Positions 16,587-26,651 of a stretch of DNA of 64,000 nucleotides are shown here, piece by piece; the first letter of the stretch is position 1, and every line of letters begins with the position of its first letter. Under the pieces are notes generated by a model, which was given only the letters and a program-made list of their open reading frames with translations, did no database searches and was not told where the DNA came from. This stretch comes from Flavobacterium notoginsengisoli (GTDB lineage: Bacteria > Bacteroidota > Bacteroidia > Flavobacteriales > Flavobacteriaceae): contig NZ_JACHLB010000001.1 of NCBI RefSeq assembly GCF_014207905.1, positions 186,001-250,000 of the forward strand, in the 5' to 3' direction. A program made the position numbers and the translations under genes.

Positions 16587-16618
16587 TTGCATTTACAAAA
16601 ACTTTTTCTATAGCTTTG
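16587..16618 (+). promoter_or_regulatory. Promoter of the 47-residue gene
   Basis: TTG at 16587-16589 and TAGCTTTG at 16611-16618 are 21 bases apart, a good fit to the Bacteroidota -33/-7 promoter. The predicted start of transcription leaves a leader of only about 10 bases before the ATG at 16634. Confidence 0.6.
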
Positions 16619-16633
16619 CAAAAAATTGTACAA

Positions 16634-16777
16634 ATGAAAACTGTTGACGAATTACGCTTTGACTTAAATGTAAAACTGCTAAAGTTTAGAAGATATCGTA
16701 TTGAAAACGGCCCTATCAACAATACCAGTTCTGAAGGAAGTTCTAAAAAAGGTTTCTTTAAAAAAATATTTAGCTAA
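16634..16777 (+). CDS. Very small basic protein, 47 aa
   Basis: A 47-codon frame starting MKTVDELRFDLNVKLLKFRR and ending in SSKKGFFKKIFS. It is basic, with a predicted N-terminal helix, a polar linker (ENGPINNTSSEGS) and an amphipathic basic-aromatic tail that could touch a membrane or nucleic acid. Although short, it has its own promoter (16587-16618) and a strong terminator (16791-16840), so it is a complete transcription unit. The gap between roadblock pair 1 and the AddB gene holds nothing else. No family recognised. Confidence 0.65.
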   Translation: MKTVDELRFDLNVKLLKFRRYRIENGPINNTSSEGSSKKGFFKKIFS

Positions 16778-16790
16778 AAGCATTCTAACA

Positions 16791-16840
16791 AAAAAGCTGA
16801 ACTTTAGAATATTCCTTCTAAAAAAGTTCAGCTTTTTTTA
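16791..16840 (+). terminator. Terminator after the 47-residue gene
   Basis: AAAAAGCTGAACTTTAGAA faces TTCTAAAAAAGTTCAGCTTT across a 6-base loop, with a final T-run; it starts 13 bases past the stop. Confidence 0.88.
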
Positions 16841-16946
16841 TTTTCAGACAACATTTTGTTTAACTATAAACAAATAAAAATGTCTAACTAAGCAAGGTAT
16901 TTATTTCGAATTAACTGATATTTAAAGACATATATAATTTTAGACT

Positions 16947-19709
16947 TTAACTTTTTTCTTCGAAAGGAATAGTAATATCAAATATTTCACTCAACAGATT
17001 AGCAATTTCATCTAAATAAGAATTCATAATTTCTGACGTTACTGTCGTATTCAATTCTTTTTCTTCTTTATAACCAAAAGGCAAAAATCCTGATTTTAGA
17101 TTTTTAAACGAAATAATTCCAACTTCAACTGGCAGATTTCCTGCTTCTTTTTCAAACATAAAAGCATAAGCCAATACTTGAATAATTTTATCGTTTTTAA
17201 GCTCCTGAGTCAATCCATTCCATGTTTTCAATATTACATTCGATTTCTCAACTTTCCCTGTCTTATAATCTATAATTCTAATTTTTCCATCTCGTTGCTC
17301 AATTCTATCAACATTTCCTTTAATTAAAACTGGAAAAGGCAATTTCGGATGAATAAATTCTCTCTGAAAAGTTTGCTCTAAGGCTATAATTCTTATCGCT
17401 TCGTCATTTTTTATCGACTCCAACTCCATTCTTAAAAAATTAGAAACATTACGTTTAGCAACTTCAAAAGCCAAAAGGTTTCTTCCTTTTTTAATTTCGC
17501 CCTCCTTGTAAACCAATTTAAATTGTTTTAGGACTTCATCATCCAATAACTTAAAACAATTTAAAATATCATTCTCCGAAATAAATTTTCCAATAAAAGG
17601 AAAATATAAAGCTTTTAAAGTTTCATGAATAATGGTCCCTAAAGTATTTAAAGCGATATTTTCCTCAACCTCTTCCACTTCACGAATTCTCAATATTTTT
17701 TGGAAATAAAAATCAATCGGATTTCTAATGTATGAAGTCAATGCAGAAGGAGAAAAACCAGCTTCAGCTATTTCTTTCAAGCGAAGCATAACTGCTTCAG
17801 ATTTCGCAACCGAAATAGGCTCGTTAGCTGTATTTGGAAGATCTGGATTATAAATATCAAGTGTAATATGATGACTAGCTTTTTTTTCTACTTCTAATTG
17901 CGTGATAAAACGACTTCTCTCACCAGCATCTAATCCATCATTTTCAGTATTATAAATCAAATAAATATTTTTTGCTCTTTGCAACAAATGATAAAAATGA
18001 TAGGTATAAATTGCATCTTTTTCCTTAAAAGTCGGCAGACCCAATTCTTTTTTTACGTCATAAGGAATAAACGAATTTTGAGATTTCCCAGCAGGAAATT
18101 TCCCTTCATTCATCGAAGTAATAATAACCGTTTCAAAATCAAGAACACGACTTTCTAAAACTCCCATTATTTGCAAACCTCTTAACGGCTCTCCTTCAAA
18201 TGAAACTTCTGCTAAATCTATAATCTGCTTATAAATAGCATGAAGCGTATCAATATTATCAATATGATTGTGTTTAGAATAATAGTTTATTAGTTTATTG
18301 ACCACTTTAAAAACACCATAAACAAATGCTTTTGCTATTTTTTCTTCTTCGTTGTCATTACTAAAATGCTGTTTAATAAGAATTAGTAGAGAAGAAATAT
18401 TATTCAAAACAGCAATAGAGCCGTTTTCCCATTTTTCAAATAACAAATTAAAAAACGAAGAATACTCTGGATGAAGTTCTAAAATTTTCTGATGTGTAAT
18501 GAAAGTGTAATTATTTTCTTTGATAATTTTCACTAATTTTTCAGCATGCGCATAAGGTTCAACCAATGGATGCGTTAAGATATCCAAAACATCTTTGTAG
18601 TAAAAAACATAGCTAGCACCTTTTCGAGATAGTGCATTAGTATGCATTTTAAACAACTTAGCAACAAAAATTTGCGACGGATTATTCTTGCCCGAATATC
18701 CCATTGTAATATTCAAAGCTCCAACAGATGCAGGTAGAGAATATAACACTGGAACTAATAAATTTTCTTCACCAAGCACAACTGCCACCTTATCCAAAGA
18801 AGCTGAAGGATCTTGCTCAATTAAATTTTCGATAATAGCTCCCGCAAGCTTAGCCTGTCCTATAGTCTTTGGAGTTCCTATAATTTGAATATTTTTTGAT
18901 TGAGAAAAATCGTCTACAATCCAATCAAAATCATTTGTTTTATAATATTTCCAACTTTCTTTAAAACGTCTTAAAAACAGTCCAGCATCATGATAAGGAT
19001 CATTTAAAAATGTTTGATCTGAATCCCAATAAATTTTTGCTTGATCTAAAGCCAATAAATGTTGCACAATTTTTTCTTCTGCAGCATTTAAAGCATTGAA
19101 TCCTGCAAAAACAAAAGTGCGATTACCAATTGTATTCGAAAAATGATTCAAATTATTAACCGCTTCTCTATAAATTAATCCTTGATAACCAATAGATTTA
19201 AACAATAAATGATTGTATAGAGAATCATAATAAAGAGGAAGTAATTTCCAGAAATCAATATAGTTTTCCAGAAGTTTAGTTTTTTGATCTATTTCTAGTC
19301 CCCATCTTTTTATATCTTCAATATCCTTAAGATAAGACAATACATGAGAAGGGTCTAAAAGATACCGATCAATTTCATTAAAATCTTGCAGGAGAGTTTT
19401 CGCCCAATTCGCAAATAACTCAAAAGATTGTTGATTCTTTTTTTCTGTAATGGATAAATAAACCTCATAAAATTCAAACAACAATTCAATAGAATCAATA
19501 GATCTAATTGATGCGATATCCTGTACGAAATCTTCAATACTTGTAATTTCGGGAGCAATAATTGTTTTATTAATCTCTTTTTTGAGCGCTTCAATCAAAA
19601 AAACTTTTGCTCTTTTATTCGGCAGAATTATAGTTATTTCAGAAAGTTTATCTGCATAATCCTGGATTACAACATTGGCAATTTTTTGAAGAAAAGTATC
19701 ATTTATCAT
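16947..19709 (-). CDS. AddB-like PD-(D/E)XK nuclease of the AddAB/RecBCD type
   Basis: Large partner of an AddA-like helicase, acting on double-strand breaks. I start it at ATG 19709 (MINDTFLQKIANVVIQDYAD); nine upstream codons to 19736 would overlap the OmpA terminator. The 920-residue product has an N-terminal AddB-type region (ITIILPNKRAKVFL) with no intact Walker A, a helicase-like middle, and a C-terminal nuclease from about 660: SALTSYIRNPIDFYFQKIL, GTIIHETLKALYF, and the active-site IRIIDYKTGKVEKS. The four cysteines of the Fe-S cluster seen in Bacillus AddB are absent. The AddA-like gene lies 3 kb upstream on the same strand. Confidence 0.85.
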   Translation of the reverse strand: MINDTFLQKIANVVIQDYADKLSEITIILPNKRAKVFLIEALKKEINKTIIAPEITSIEDFVQDIASIRSIDSIELLFEFYEVYLSITEKKNQQSFELFANWAKTLLQDFNEIDRYLLDPSHVLSYLKDIEDIKRWGLEIDQKTKLLENYIDFWKLLPLYYDSLYNHLLFKSIGYQGLIYREAVNNLNHFSNTIGNRTFVFAGFNALNAAEEKIVQHLLALDQAKIYWDSDQTFLNDPYHDAGLFLRRFKESWKYYKTNDFDWIVDDFSQSKNIQIIGTPKTIGQAKLAGAIIENLIEQDPSASLDKVAVVLGEENLLVPVLYSLPASVGALNITMGYSGKNNPSQIFVAKLFKMHTNALSRKGASYVFYYKDVLDILTHPLVEPYAHAEKLVKIIKENNYTFITHQKILELHPEYSSFFNLLFEKWENGSIAVLNNISSLLILIKQHFSNDNEEEKIAKAFVYGVFKVVNKLINYYSKHNHIDNIDTLHAIYKQIIDLAEVSFEGEPLRGLQIMGVLESRVLDFETVIITSMNEGKFPAGKSQNSFIPYDVKKELGLPTFKEKDAIYTYHFYHLLQRAKNIYLIYNTENDGLDAGERSRFITQLEVEKKASHHITLDIYNPDLPNTANEPISVAKSEAVMLRLKEIAEAGFSPSALTSYIRNPIDFYFQKILRIREVEEVEENIALNTLGTIIHETLKALYFPFIGKFISENDILNCFKLLDDEVLKQFKLVYKEGEIKKGRNLLAFEVAKRNVSNFLRMELESIKNDEAIRIIALEQTFQREFIHPKLPFPVLIKGNVDRIEQRDGKIRIIDYKTGKVEKSNVILKTWNGLTQELKNDKIIQVLAYAFMFEKEAGNLPVEVGIISFKNLKSGFLPFGYKEEKELNTTVTSEIMNSYLDEIANLLSEIFDITIPFEEKS

Positions 19710-19720
19710 AGTATAAAAAT

Positions 19721-19755
19721 AAAAAAAGCCATTCAATTAAGAATGGCTTTTCATA
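19721..19755 (-). terminator. Terminator after the OmpA-family gene
   Basis: On the minus strand GAATGGCTTT's complement arms (AAAGCCATTC / GAATGGCTTT) close over AATTAA and run into a T-run formed by the A-tract at 19721-19727. It separates ompA from the AddB-like gene. Confidence 0.8.
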
Positions 19756-19772
19756 TTTATTTAGGAACTAAA

Positions 19773-21236
19773 TTATAGTTTTCCTTGGTATTTAGAACCA
19801 ATGTGTCTAATTTCAGTTCTTCTGTTTTGAGCTTTACCTGCAGCAGTTTTGTTACTTGCAACTGGTTGAGAAGATCCAAATCCTTTAGCTTCTAAGTTCT
19901 CTGGGTTAACACCTCTTTCAACTAAAGCATTCAATACAGCGTTAGCTCTATCTTGAGAAAGTTTATCGTTGATTTTAGCAGAACCTGTACTATCTGTATG
20001 TCCTTCGATAGAGAATTTCGCGTTTGGATAGTTTTTAAGGATTTCTTTAATAGCATCTAATCTAGCTGGAGTTTCTTTGTCACCAGTTTTAAAAGTAGCT
20101 TTTCCTGAGTTGAAGTAGATTGCTCTAGCTTGAACTTTAAGATCTTCTAATGCAGCAGAAGTTACTTCTGGACATCCTCTGTTACTTGCAGGACCTGGAA
20201 CTGTAGGACAGTCATCATCTTTATCAGCAACACCATCTTTATCAGCGTCTAAGAATGGGCAACCACCGTTTTCTTTAGGACCAGCAACTGTAGGACATTT
20301 ATCGTCTTTATCAGCGATTCCGTCACCGTCAGTATCAGGACAACCTTTTAAAGCAGCTAAACCAGCAACATCTGGACAAGCGTCATCTTTATCAGCAATT
20401 CCGTCTCCGTCTGTATCAGGACATCCGTTTAATGCAGCTAAACCAAATACATCTGGACAAGCGTCAGAAGCATCAACGATTCCATCTCCGTCAGTATCAG
20501 GACATCCGTTGAATTGTTTTAAACCAGCAACATCTGGACAAGCATCATCTTTGTCATAGATTCCGTCTCCGTCAGTATCTTTACCTCCGAATTTGAAAAC
20601 TAAACCTGCAGTGTGTTGGAAGTGAGATGGAGCATCTGGAGTTCCAGAAGCGTCAACTCTATCACCACTAACAGACCATTTGTATCTTGTAGCCAATTCA
20701 AGACCAATAGCATCAGTAAACCAGAAAGTTAAACCAGCACCTGGGTTAACTGTTCCATAGCTGCTATCTCCGAAGAAAGTATAACCACCACCAACAGATA
20801 ACGAAGGATCAATCACTTTAGATTTGATTAATTCTTGGAAGCTGTATTTAATAGTAGCATCAATTCCGTAGTACATTAAATCTCCTGGATTACTTACCAC
20901 GTTACCTCTGCCATCGTGAGCAGGATTACTTGGGTCAAAAGTAACAAATTTATCAATTTTGTTTACAGAACCTTGCAAACCAACAGAGAAACCACTACCA
21001 ACATATCTATTTACACCAATGTAAGATAGAGAAGGAAGGATATTCCAGTTGTCTTTTACAGCGAATGGCTGAGAGAAGTGTTGATCAAAGAAACCACTAC
21101 CAGCTCCCGAACTTGTTCTAGTATCCACAGCATTAACCCCGAAAGAGATCGCCCATGGATTGTTACTGTCTTGCGCGTGAGCATTTAAACCCATCGCCAT
21201 CAATACAGCAACTAAAAGTTTGTTAAGATGTTTCAT
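19773..21236 (-). CDS. OmpA-family outer membrane protein with TSP3 calcium repeats
   Basis: Abundant-type outer membrane protein of 487 residues that ties the outer membrane to peptidoglycan. Order: signal peptide ([20 protein letters not shown]), an eight-stranded beta-barrel (about 25-215), five thrombospondin type-3 repeats of the DTDGDGI.D.DDACPDV kind (about 218-352), and a C-terminal OmpA/MotB domain with [22 protein letters not shown] and [18 protein letters not shown] plus the GFGSSQP...NRRTEI ending. A well-spaced promoter lies upstream, as expected for a highly expressed gene, and a hairpin follows. Single-gene unit. Confidence 0.95.
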   Translation of the reverse strand: MKHLNKLLVAVLMAMGLNAHAQDSNNPWAISFGVNAVDTRTSSGAGSGFFDQHFSQPFAVKDNWNILPSLSYIGVNRYVGSGFSVGLQGSVNKIDKFVTFDPSNPAHDGRGNVVSNPGDLMYYGIDATIKYSFQELIKSKVIDPSLSVGGGYTFFGDSSYGTVNPGAGLTFWFTDAIGLELATRYKWSVSGDRVDASGTPDAPSHFQHTAGLVFKFGGKDTDGDGIYDKDDACPDVAGLKQFNGCPDTDGDGIVDASDACPDVFGLAALNGCPDTDGDGIADKDDACPDVAGLAALKGCPDTDGDGIADKDDKCPTVAGPKENGGCPFLDADKDGVADKDDDCPTVPGPASNRGCPEVTSAALEDLKVQARAIYFNSGKATFKTGDKETPARLDAIKEILKNYPNAKFSIEGHTDSTGSAKINDKLSQDRANAVLNALVERGVNPENLEAKGFGSSQPVASNKTAAGKAQNRRTEIRHIGSKYQGKL

Positions 21237-21273
21237 ACTTAATTTTTTTAATTACAATTTAGTTAATTACAAG

Positions 21274-21304
21274 CAAAAGTAACACCAAATTTTTTAAATA
21301 CAAA
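21274..21304 (-). promoter_or_regulatory. Promoter of the OmpA-family gene
   Basis: On the minus strand TTTG (complement of 21301-21304) and TACTTTTG (complement of 21274-21281) are separated by 19 bases, the best promoter match in the window; it ends 37 bases before the ATG. Confidence 0.7.
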
Positions 21305-21349
21305 ATGAAATGTTAAAAAAAACCTACAAAAATTTGACCAAAGTGGTAA

Positions 21350-22543
21350 TTATATAACTTTTAACATTTTACCGACAACTGTGAAGGCATTTATAGCCTT
21401 ATCCAAGTGCTCTTTTTCGTGCGCTGAAGATAGCTGTACGCGTATTCTAGCCTTATCTTTAGGCACTACAGGAAAGAAGAATCCAATAACGTAAATTCCT
21501 TGTTTTAAAAGCTCGTTTGCCATAGTTTGTGACAATTTTGCATCGTAAAGCATTACTGGTACAATTGCAGAATCTCCATCAATAATATCAAAACCTGCTT
21601 TTTTCATTCCCTCTTTAAAGTAATTGGTATTCCATTCCAATTTATCACGAAGTGTTGTGTCTTTTTCAAGCAATTCAAACACTTTTATAGAAGCACCTAC
21701 AATTGCAGGCGCTAAAGAATTTGAAAACAAATATGGTCTAGATCTTTGACGCAATAATTCTATTATTTCTTTTTTTGCAGTAGTATATCCGCCCATTGCT
21801 CCTCCTAAAGCTTTTCCTAATGTACCAGTTATAATATCAACTCGCCCCATCACGCCTTTTGCTTCAAGAGTTCCTTTTCCTGTGGCACCAATAAAACCTG
21901 CTGCGTGACATTCGTCAACCATAACCATTGCATCGTATTTGTCAGCCAAATCACAAATTTTATCTAACGGCGCAACTAAACCATCCATAGAAAAAACACC
22001 ATCAGTAACAATTAATTTGAAACGAGCTCCAGCTTCATTCGCCTTTATTAACTGCTGCTCCAAATCTTCCATATTATTATTCTCATAACGATATCTCGCT
22101 GCTTTACAAAGACGAACTCCGTCAATAATCGAAGCGTGATTCAAACTATCAGAAATAATTGCATCGTTTTCTCCAAGAAGCGGTTCAAACACTCCTCCAT
22201 TTGCATCAAAAGCCGCAGCGTACAATATAGTATCTTCTGTACCATAGAAATCGGCAATCTTCTTTTCTAATGTTTTATGAATATCTTGAGATCCGCAAAT
22301 AAAACGTACTGATGACATCCCAAAGCCATGAGTATCCATAGCGTCTTTAGCAGCTTGCACTACTTCCGGATGCGACGAAAGCCCTAAATAATTATTAGCA
22401 CAAAAATTCAAAACCGTTTCTCCTGTTGAAATAGTAATTTCTGCACCTTGAGGAGAAGTAATAATTCGCTCCTTTTTAAAAATTCCATTTTCTTCGATTG
22501 TCTGCAGCTCACTTTGCAGATGTTCTTTTATTTTACCGTACAT
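21350..22543 (-). CDS. kbl: Glycine C-acetyltransferase (2-amino-3-ketobutyrate CoA ligase)
   Basis: PLP enzyme that cleaves 2-amino-3-ketobutyrate with CoA to glycine and acetyl-CoA in threonine breakdown. Starting at ATG 22543 ([20 protein letters not shown]) gives 397 residues, matching E. coli Kbl (398). Seen are [16 protein letters not shown], the substrate loop [39 protein letters not shown] and the PLP lysine in [14 protein letters not shown]. Other alpha-oxoamine synthases (BioF, SPT) are alternatives, but the whole pattern fits Kbl. No threonine dehydrogenase gene is adjacent. Confidence 0.92.
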   Translation of the reverse strand: MYGKIKEHLQSELQTIEENGIFKKERIITSPQGAEITISTGETVLNFCANNYLGLSSHPEVVQAAKDAMDTHGFGMSSVRFICGSQDIHKTLEKKIADFYGTEDTILYAAAFDANGGVFEPLLGENDAIISDSLNHASIIDGVRLCKAARYRYENNNMEDLEQQLIKANEAGARFKLIVTDGVFSMDGLVAPLDKICDLADKYDAMVMVDECHAAGFIGATGKGTLEAKGVMGRVDIITGTLGKALGGAMGGYTTAKKEIIELLRQRSRPYLFSNSLAPAIVGASIKVFELLEKDTTLRDKLEWNTNYFKEGMKKAGFDIIDGDSAIVPVMLYDAKLSQTMANELLKQGIYVIGFFFPVVPKDKARIRVQLSSAHEKEHLDKAINAFTVVGKMLKVI

Positions 22544-22625
22544 TTTTAATTTATTTAAAACGTTAAAAATTAACAAGTTAACAATAATTAAGCTTCGTTA
22601 TTTCTTTAACATCTGATTAATTTTT

Positions 22626-25600
22626 TCACAAATTTACCACTTCAATTTCCGCTCCTATATACACCAAAGCCTTTTTTAACACTTTGTATCCCAAATCTTC
22701 AATAGCATCTTGATATTCTTGAATTTGCTGCTGATATTTGGCATTTACAGCACCTGTTTTATAATCTAGCAAAAGAGCTTCTTTATTTTCTAAAAAAACT
22801 ACTCTGTCGGGTTTTAAAATTCTACCTTCTTTCTGAACAATTGTCTGTTCATTTAAAACAGTATCATTCCCATTAAAGCAAATCGTTAACTCTGGATGAT
22901 TTACAATTTCTTTCAAGGTTTGCATCACTTTATCGACTTGATCGTAAGTTATCAAACCATTTTCTAAAGACTTTGCAACCGCCAAATCAATGTCTGATTT
23001 ATCTTTAACGAAAGCTAAAATTTCATGAACAATATTCCCATAAGAAATTGCCTCTTGCTGATGTGTTCCCCACATTAAAGATTCTCGCTGCGCAATTTTT
23101 ATGTTTTTTGGATTCAAAACTTCTTTTACAACAGGAATTGATTTCACCAAATCTACTATCTTTGAAATTTTTGAAAGTCTACTTTTACTCCCAAATTCAT
23201 AATTCAATTTTTCTTCAACATAAACTCCTTCATTAATTAAAAATTTAATAAAGAAAGAAGCCATATTATTTGGATATTCCCCATCTTTTCTTGCTTCAAG
23301 AGACTGCGAAATAACATATAACTGTTCTTCTGCACGAGTCAATGCCACGTACAAAACATTGATATTATCTAAAAGTTCTTCTTGTTTTTTCAGATTAAAA
23401 ACCGCCGATGCATTTTCGCCAAAACTTTCAACAGCACTACTATTATCAACCAATGCTTTTGGAAATCCTAAATCAATTTCTTCCGTATCAAGCCACAACT
23501 TATCTTTTGGTTTTCGGTTGTAATCTTCATCTGCAAACGGCATTATTACGACTGGAAATTCCAACCCTTTAGATTTGTGAATAGTCATAATTCGAACCGC
23601 ATTATTTCCTTCTGGAGACGGAATACTGAATTTTTCTGCATTCTTATCCCAAAACACTAAAAAATCTGCAACCCCAGCTTGATTTCTGATATCTCTTTCC
23701 AAAACTATATCTAGAAAAAACTGCACATAAGCATTCCCTTCTGATGGAAAAATAAATTTAGAAATAATGATCTCTACAGCCTCATAAAGTGATTTTTTAC
23801 GAACGTCCTCAAAAGAAAAAGAAACATCAAAAGTCAAAAGCCAATTTTCAAATTCTTTTTCCGATTTATAGCTCATTCCCAAAGCTATAAAATCATGAAC
23901 CGGCATCGACAAATCTTTATTTGAAGCCAAATAATATAAAAAATTAGCTTTGGATTCTAAATTGGCGCTATTGTTTAAATAACGAAGCAAATGGACAATA
24001 AAACGAACTTCAGCCGCATTTTGAATCATTAAGGTTTCTGAAGACAAAAGCGGAACTCCCTGTTCGGTCAAATAATTGGCAATTGCAATTCCTTGATCTC
24101 TTTTACGAGTAAGAATTACAATATCCTTATACTCAAAACCTTGCTTTATAACTTCCTGAATTGTATTTAAAGTTGCCAAAACATATAAGTCAGATTTTTC
24201 GACAACCTCATCTTCATCTGCAGATTCTGTTTTTTCAACTATTGGAAGAAAAGAAATATTTACATAACCGCCTTTCTTCGAATTGGTATTTTGAAAACTA
24301 TGATTTTCATATAAATCTTTATAATCTTCGTTTGAAAATTCAGCCGAAATCAATTTAAAAAAAGCATTATTAAATTCAATTACCTCACTATAACTTCTGT
24401 AATTGGTATTTAAATGTTTCAGCTGCTTGTCTGGATTATTGAATGGATTTACATCTTTACTCAATTCAATAAATTGTTCTGCTTTTCCTCCGCGCCAGCG
24501 ATAAATAGATTGTTTCGGATCGCCAACGATCATTAAAGTTCCTTTGTTTCCTAAATCATCTAAACCAGAAAGAGAATTATCAATTAACGGAATCAAGTTC
24601 TGCCATTGCATTTCTGAAGTATCCTGAAATTCATCAATAAAAAAATTGCGGTAACGCTCTCCCAAGCGCTCGTAAATAAATGGCGCTGGCTGATTCTGAA
24701 TTTCGCGATGAATTATGGCATTAAATTCTGAAATCGATAGTACATTCTGTTCAGACTGAATTTTTGCAAGCTCATTACTTACAGTATTCAATAACGAAAG
24801 TGGCGTTATATTTTTTAAAAAAGCTTTATAAAAATCTCTTTTTTCAAAATTCTGATAAACCTCTTTTAGTATTTGAAGTAATTCTGGAATTATATTTTCA
24901 ATTAAAGCGCGGTCTTTTGCCGTTTTATTAATTGCAATATCATCAAACTCATGAAAAGTTTTATTTTTCGGATTGAATTTTCCGTTTTTAATGCTTTCTA
25001 AATGATTAGGGAAAGTTCCTCTAGAAAATGATTTAGAATCAATTCCATTTTTATCAATTAAGTCAATTGCTTTAATGGCAAGCTCTTCATTAGTTTTTTC
25101 TAGTTCTTTGCAAAGCGACTGCATTTTTGTTTTAATCTCAACAAATTCTCCGATTGTTTTATCCTGAAAATGAAGAATTTCATTTCTATTGTTTTCATTT
25201 AAAATCAATCTTCCGGTATCTAAAATTTCGCGAGAGACATCCCAGCTTTTATCATCATCGGTTTTCTCCATTGTAAAATCAATGAGAAGTTTGGTCAATG
25301 TTTCGTCTTCACCAGCTTGTGCAATAATAGCATCGACCGCTTCGACCAATAAATTTTCGGTATCGAGAGTAACCTCAAAAGTCATTGGAAGATTTAAATC
25401 ATGCGCAAAAGCACGAATAACTTTATGCGTAAATTTATCAATGGTAGAAATATCAAAAGCTGCATAATTATGAATTAAGTGCTTTATAATTTGCTGTGAT
25501 TTGGTTTTGATTTTAATGACCGAAAGTCCCGTATCACGAGCAATATCTTCCATTAAATCGTAGGCTTTTGAAGACGGTTCGTCTTTTGCAAATTCAGACA

Positions 25601-25784
25601 GATTTCCAACAATACGGCTTTTCATTTCATGAACTGCTTTGTTGGTGAAAGTTATCGCTAAGATATTTCGATACGCATCATTTTTTGGAGAAGAAAGAAT
25701 AATCTTTAAATATTCTTTAACCAAAGTATACGTCTTTCCTGATCCCGCAGAAGCATCATAAATAGAAAAAGACGGACTTTGCAT
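22626..25784 (-). CDS. AddA/RecB-like UvrD-type helicase with C-terminal nuclease
   Basis: ATP-driven 3'-5' helicase and nuclease for double-strand break processing, 1052 residues. SF1 motifs are in order: Walker A DASAGSGKTYTLVKEY (about 9-24), Ia ILAITFTNKAVHEMKSRI, II FFIDEFQDTSEMQWQN, III GDPKQSIYRWRGGKAEQ, IV-VI through RIMTIHKSKGLEFPVVIMPF and NVLYVALTRAEEQLYV. The C-terminal PD-(D/E)XK domain has YGNIVHEILAFV and the active-site ALLLDYKTGAVNAKYQQQIQ. It pairs with the AddB-like gene at 16947-19709, although kbl and ompA lie between them. Confidence 0.9.
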   Translation of the reverse strand: MQSPSFSIYDASAGSGKTYTLVKEYLKIILSSPKNDAYRNILAITFTNKAVHEMKSRIVGNLSEFAKDEPSSKAYDLMEDIARDTGLSVIKIKTKSQQIIKHLIHNYAAFDISTIDKFTHKVIRAFAHDLNLPMTFEVTLDTENLLVEAVDAIIAQAGEDETLTKLLIDFTMEKTDDDKSWDVSREILDTGRLILNENNRNEILHFQDKTIGEFVEIKTKMQSLCKELEKTNEELAIKAIDLIDKNGIDSKSFSRGTFPNHLESIKNGKFNPKNKTFHEFDDIAINKTAKDRALIENIIPELLQILKEVYQNFEKRDFYKAFLKNITPLSLLNTVSNELAKIQSEQNVLSISEFNAIIHREIQNQPAPFIYERLGERYRNFFIDEFQDTSEMQWQNLIPLIDNSLSGLDDLGNKGTLMIVGDPKQSIYRWRGGKAEQFIELSKDVNPFNNPDKQLKHLNTNYRSYSEVIEFNNAFFKLISAEFSNEDYKDLYENHSFQNTNSKKGGYVNISFLPIVEKTESADEDEVVEKSDLYVLATLNTIQEVIKQGFEYKDIVILTRKRDQGIAIANYLTEQGVPLLSSETLMIQNAAEVRFIVHLLRYLNNSANLESKANFLYYLASNKDLSMPVHDFIALGMSYKSEKEFENWLLTFDVSFSFEDVRKKSLYEAVEIIISKFIFPSEGNAYVQFFLDIVLERDIRNQAGVADFLVFWDKNAEKFSIPSPEGNNAVRIMTIHKSKGLEFPVVIMPFADEDYNRKPKDKLWLDTEEIDLGFPKALVDNSSAVESFGENASAVFNLKKQEELLDNINVLYVALTRAEEQLYVISQSLEARKDGEYPNNMASFFIKFLINEGVYVEEKLNYEFGSKSRLSKISKIVDLVKSIPVVKEVLNPKNIKIAQRESLMWGTHQQEAISYGNIVHEILAFVKDKSDIDLAVAKSLENGLITYDQVDKVMQTLKEIVNHPELTICFNGNDTVLNEQTIVQKEGRILKPDRVVFLENKEALLLDYKTGAVNAKYQQQIQEYQDAIEDLGYKVLKKALVYIGAEIEVVNL

Positions 25785-25840
25785 AATTTTTATTTTTTGT
25801 ATCGTAAAAATAAAACAAAATATTCAACCGCCAATAATGA

Positions 25841-25902
25841 AAAATTCCAAATTCCAATATCTTTTTGTTGCGAATGCTTTAAATATTGGAATTTGGAATT
25901 TT
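25841..25902. repeat. Long perfect inverted repeat with the AAATTCCAA word
   Basis: AAAATTCCAAATTCCAATAT is repeated exactly in inverse at 25883-25902 across 22 bases, between lspA and the AddA-like gene. It shares its core with the terminator hairpins at 44262 and 58981. Confidence 0.75.
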
Positions 25903-25924
25903 GAAAATTTTAGAATTTTGAAAT

Positions 25925-26530
25925 TTATTCGTGCTTTGGAAAAGCTCTTTTATTGAAAACCAAAAGTATACCAACTCCAGTAGAAATTGCTACATCGGCA
26001 ACATTAAATATTGCATTGAAGAAAGCAAAATGTTTTCCTCCAAAAATTGGTAACCAAGTTGGAAGATCGCCTTCCCAAATAGGGAAATAAAACATATCTA
26101 CAACCAAACCATGAAACCAAGTTCCATAAGGTTCTGGAGAAAAAAGCGTTGCTAAATTATTAGTACTGTCATCAAAAATAACTCCGTAGAAAATAGAGTC
26201 AATAATATTTCCTGCCGCGCCTGCAAAAATTAAAGCGATTGCCACTATCAAATAATTTGAATGAAGCTTCTTAACGCTATCATTAAGCCACCATCCGATT
26301 CCGAATACGGCAAAAATTCTGAAAACCGTCAAAATTAATTTCCCATACTCTCCAGGAATTTTTGTTCCCCAAGCCATTCCTTCATTTTCGATAAAATGAA
26401 TTTTAAACCATTCAGCCCCCAACACTTTTATTTCTTCTCCAAGAACAAAGTTGGTTTTGACATAAATTTTAGAAAGCTGATCGACTATTAAAACTAGAAA
26501 TATAAGGAAATACGCTTTTCGTAATGACAT
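25925..26530 (-). CDS. lspA: Lipoprotein signal peptidase (signal peptidase II)
   Basis: Inner-membrane aspartic protease that removes signal peptides from prolipoproteins. The 201-residue protein has four membrane helices and both catalytic aspartates: D111 in FAGAAGNIIDSIFYG and D179 in FNVADVAIS, together with the VVDMFYFPIW segment. At about 201 residues it is longer than the E. coli enzyme (164) because of a loop between helices three and four, common in Bacteroidota. ATG at 26530 gives a normal first helix (MSLRKAYFLIFLVLIVDQLS). A possible -7 box is at 26550-26557. Confidence 0.95.
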   Translation of the reverse strand: MSLRKAYFLIFLVLIVDQLSKIYVKTNFVLGEEIKVLGAEWFKIHFIENEGMAWGTKIPGEYGKLILTVFRIFAVFGIGWWLNDSVKKLHSNYLIVAIALIFAGAAGNIIDSIFYGVIFDDSTNNLATLFSPEPYGTWFHGLVVDMFYFPIWEGDLPTWLPIFGGKHFAFFNAIFNVADVAISTGVGILLVFNKRAFPKHE

Positions 26531-26549
26531 TTTATAATTTTTTGATGGG

Positions 26550-26557
26550 CAAAAATA
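26550..26557 (-). promoter_or_regulatory. -7 box of lspA
   Basis: CAAAAATA reads TATTTTTG on the minus strand, 20 bases before the start codon; no good -33 at normal spacing. Confidence 0.35.
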
Positions 26558-26567
26558 ACAATTTAAA

Positions 26568-26600
26568 CAAAAAAAACGCTCCTAATGGAGCGTTAATTGT
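26568..26600 (-). terminator. Terminator after the 72-residue gene
   Basis: AACGCTCC and GGAGCGTT close over TAAT and, on the minus strand, run into a T-run (complement of 26568-26575). Confidence 0.8.
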
Positions 26601-26651
26601 TTTCTAATGAAACTAAACTAAGTTTAAGCGCTAATCTAAACCTGATAAAGT

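Noticed and set aside
20180..20590. Tandem DNA repeat as a mobile or structural repeat
   Set aside because: The periodicity is explained by the five TSP3 calcium repeats of the OmpA-family protein.
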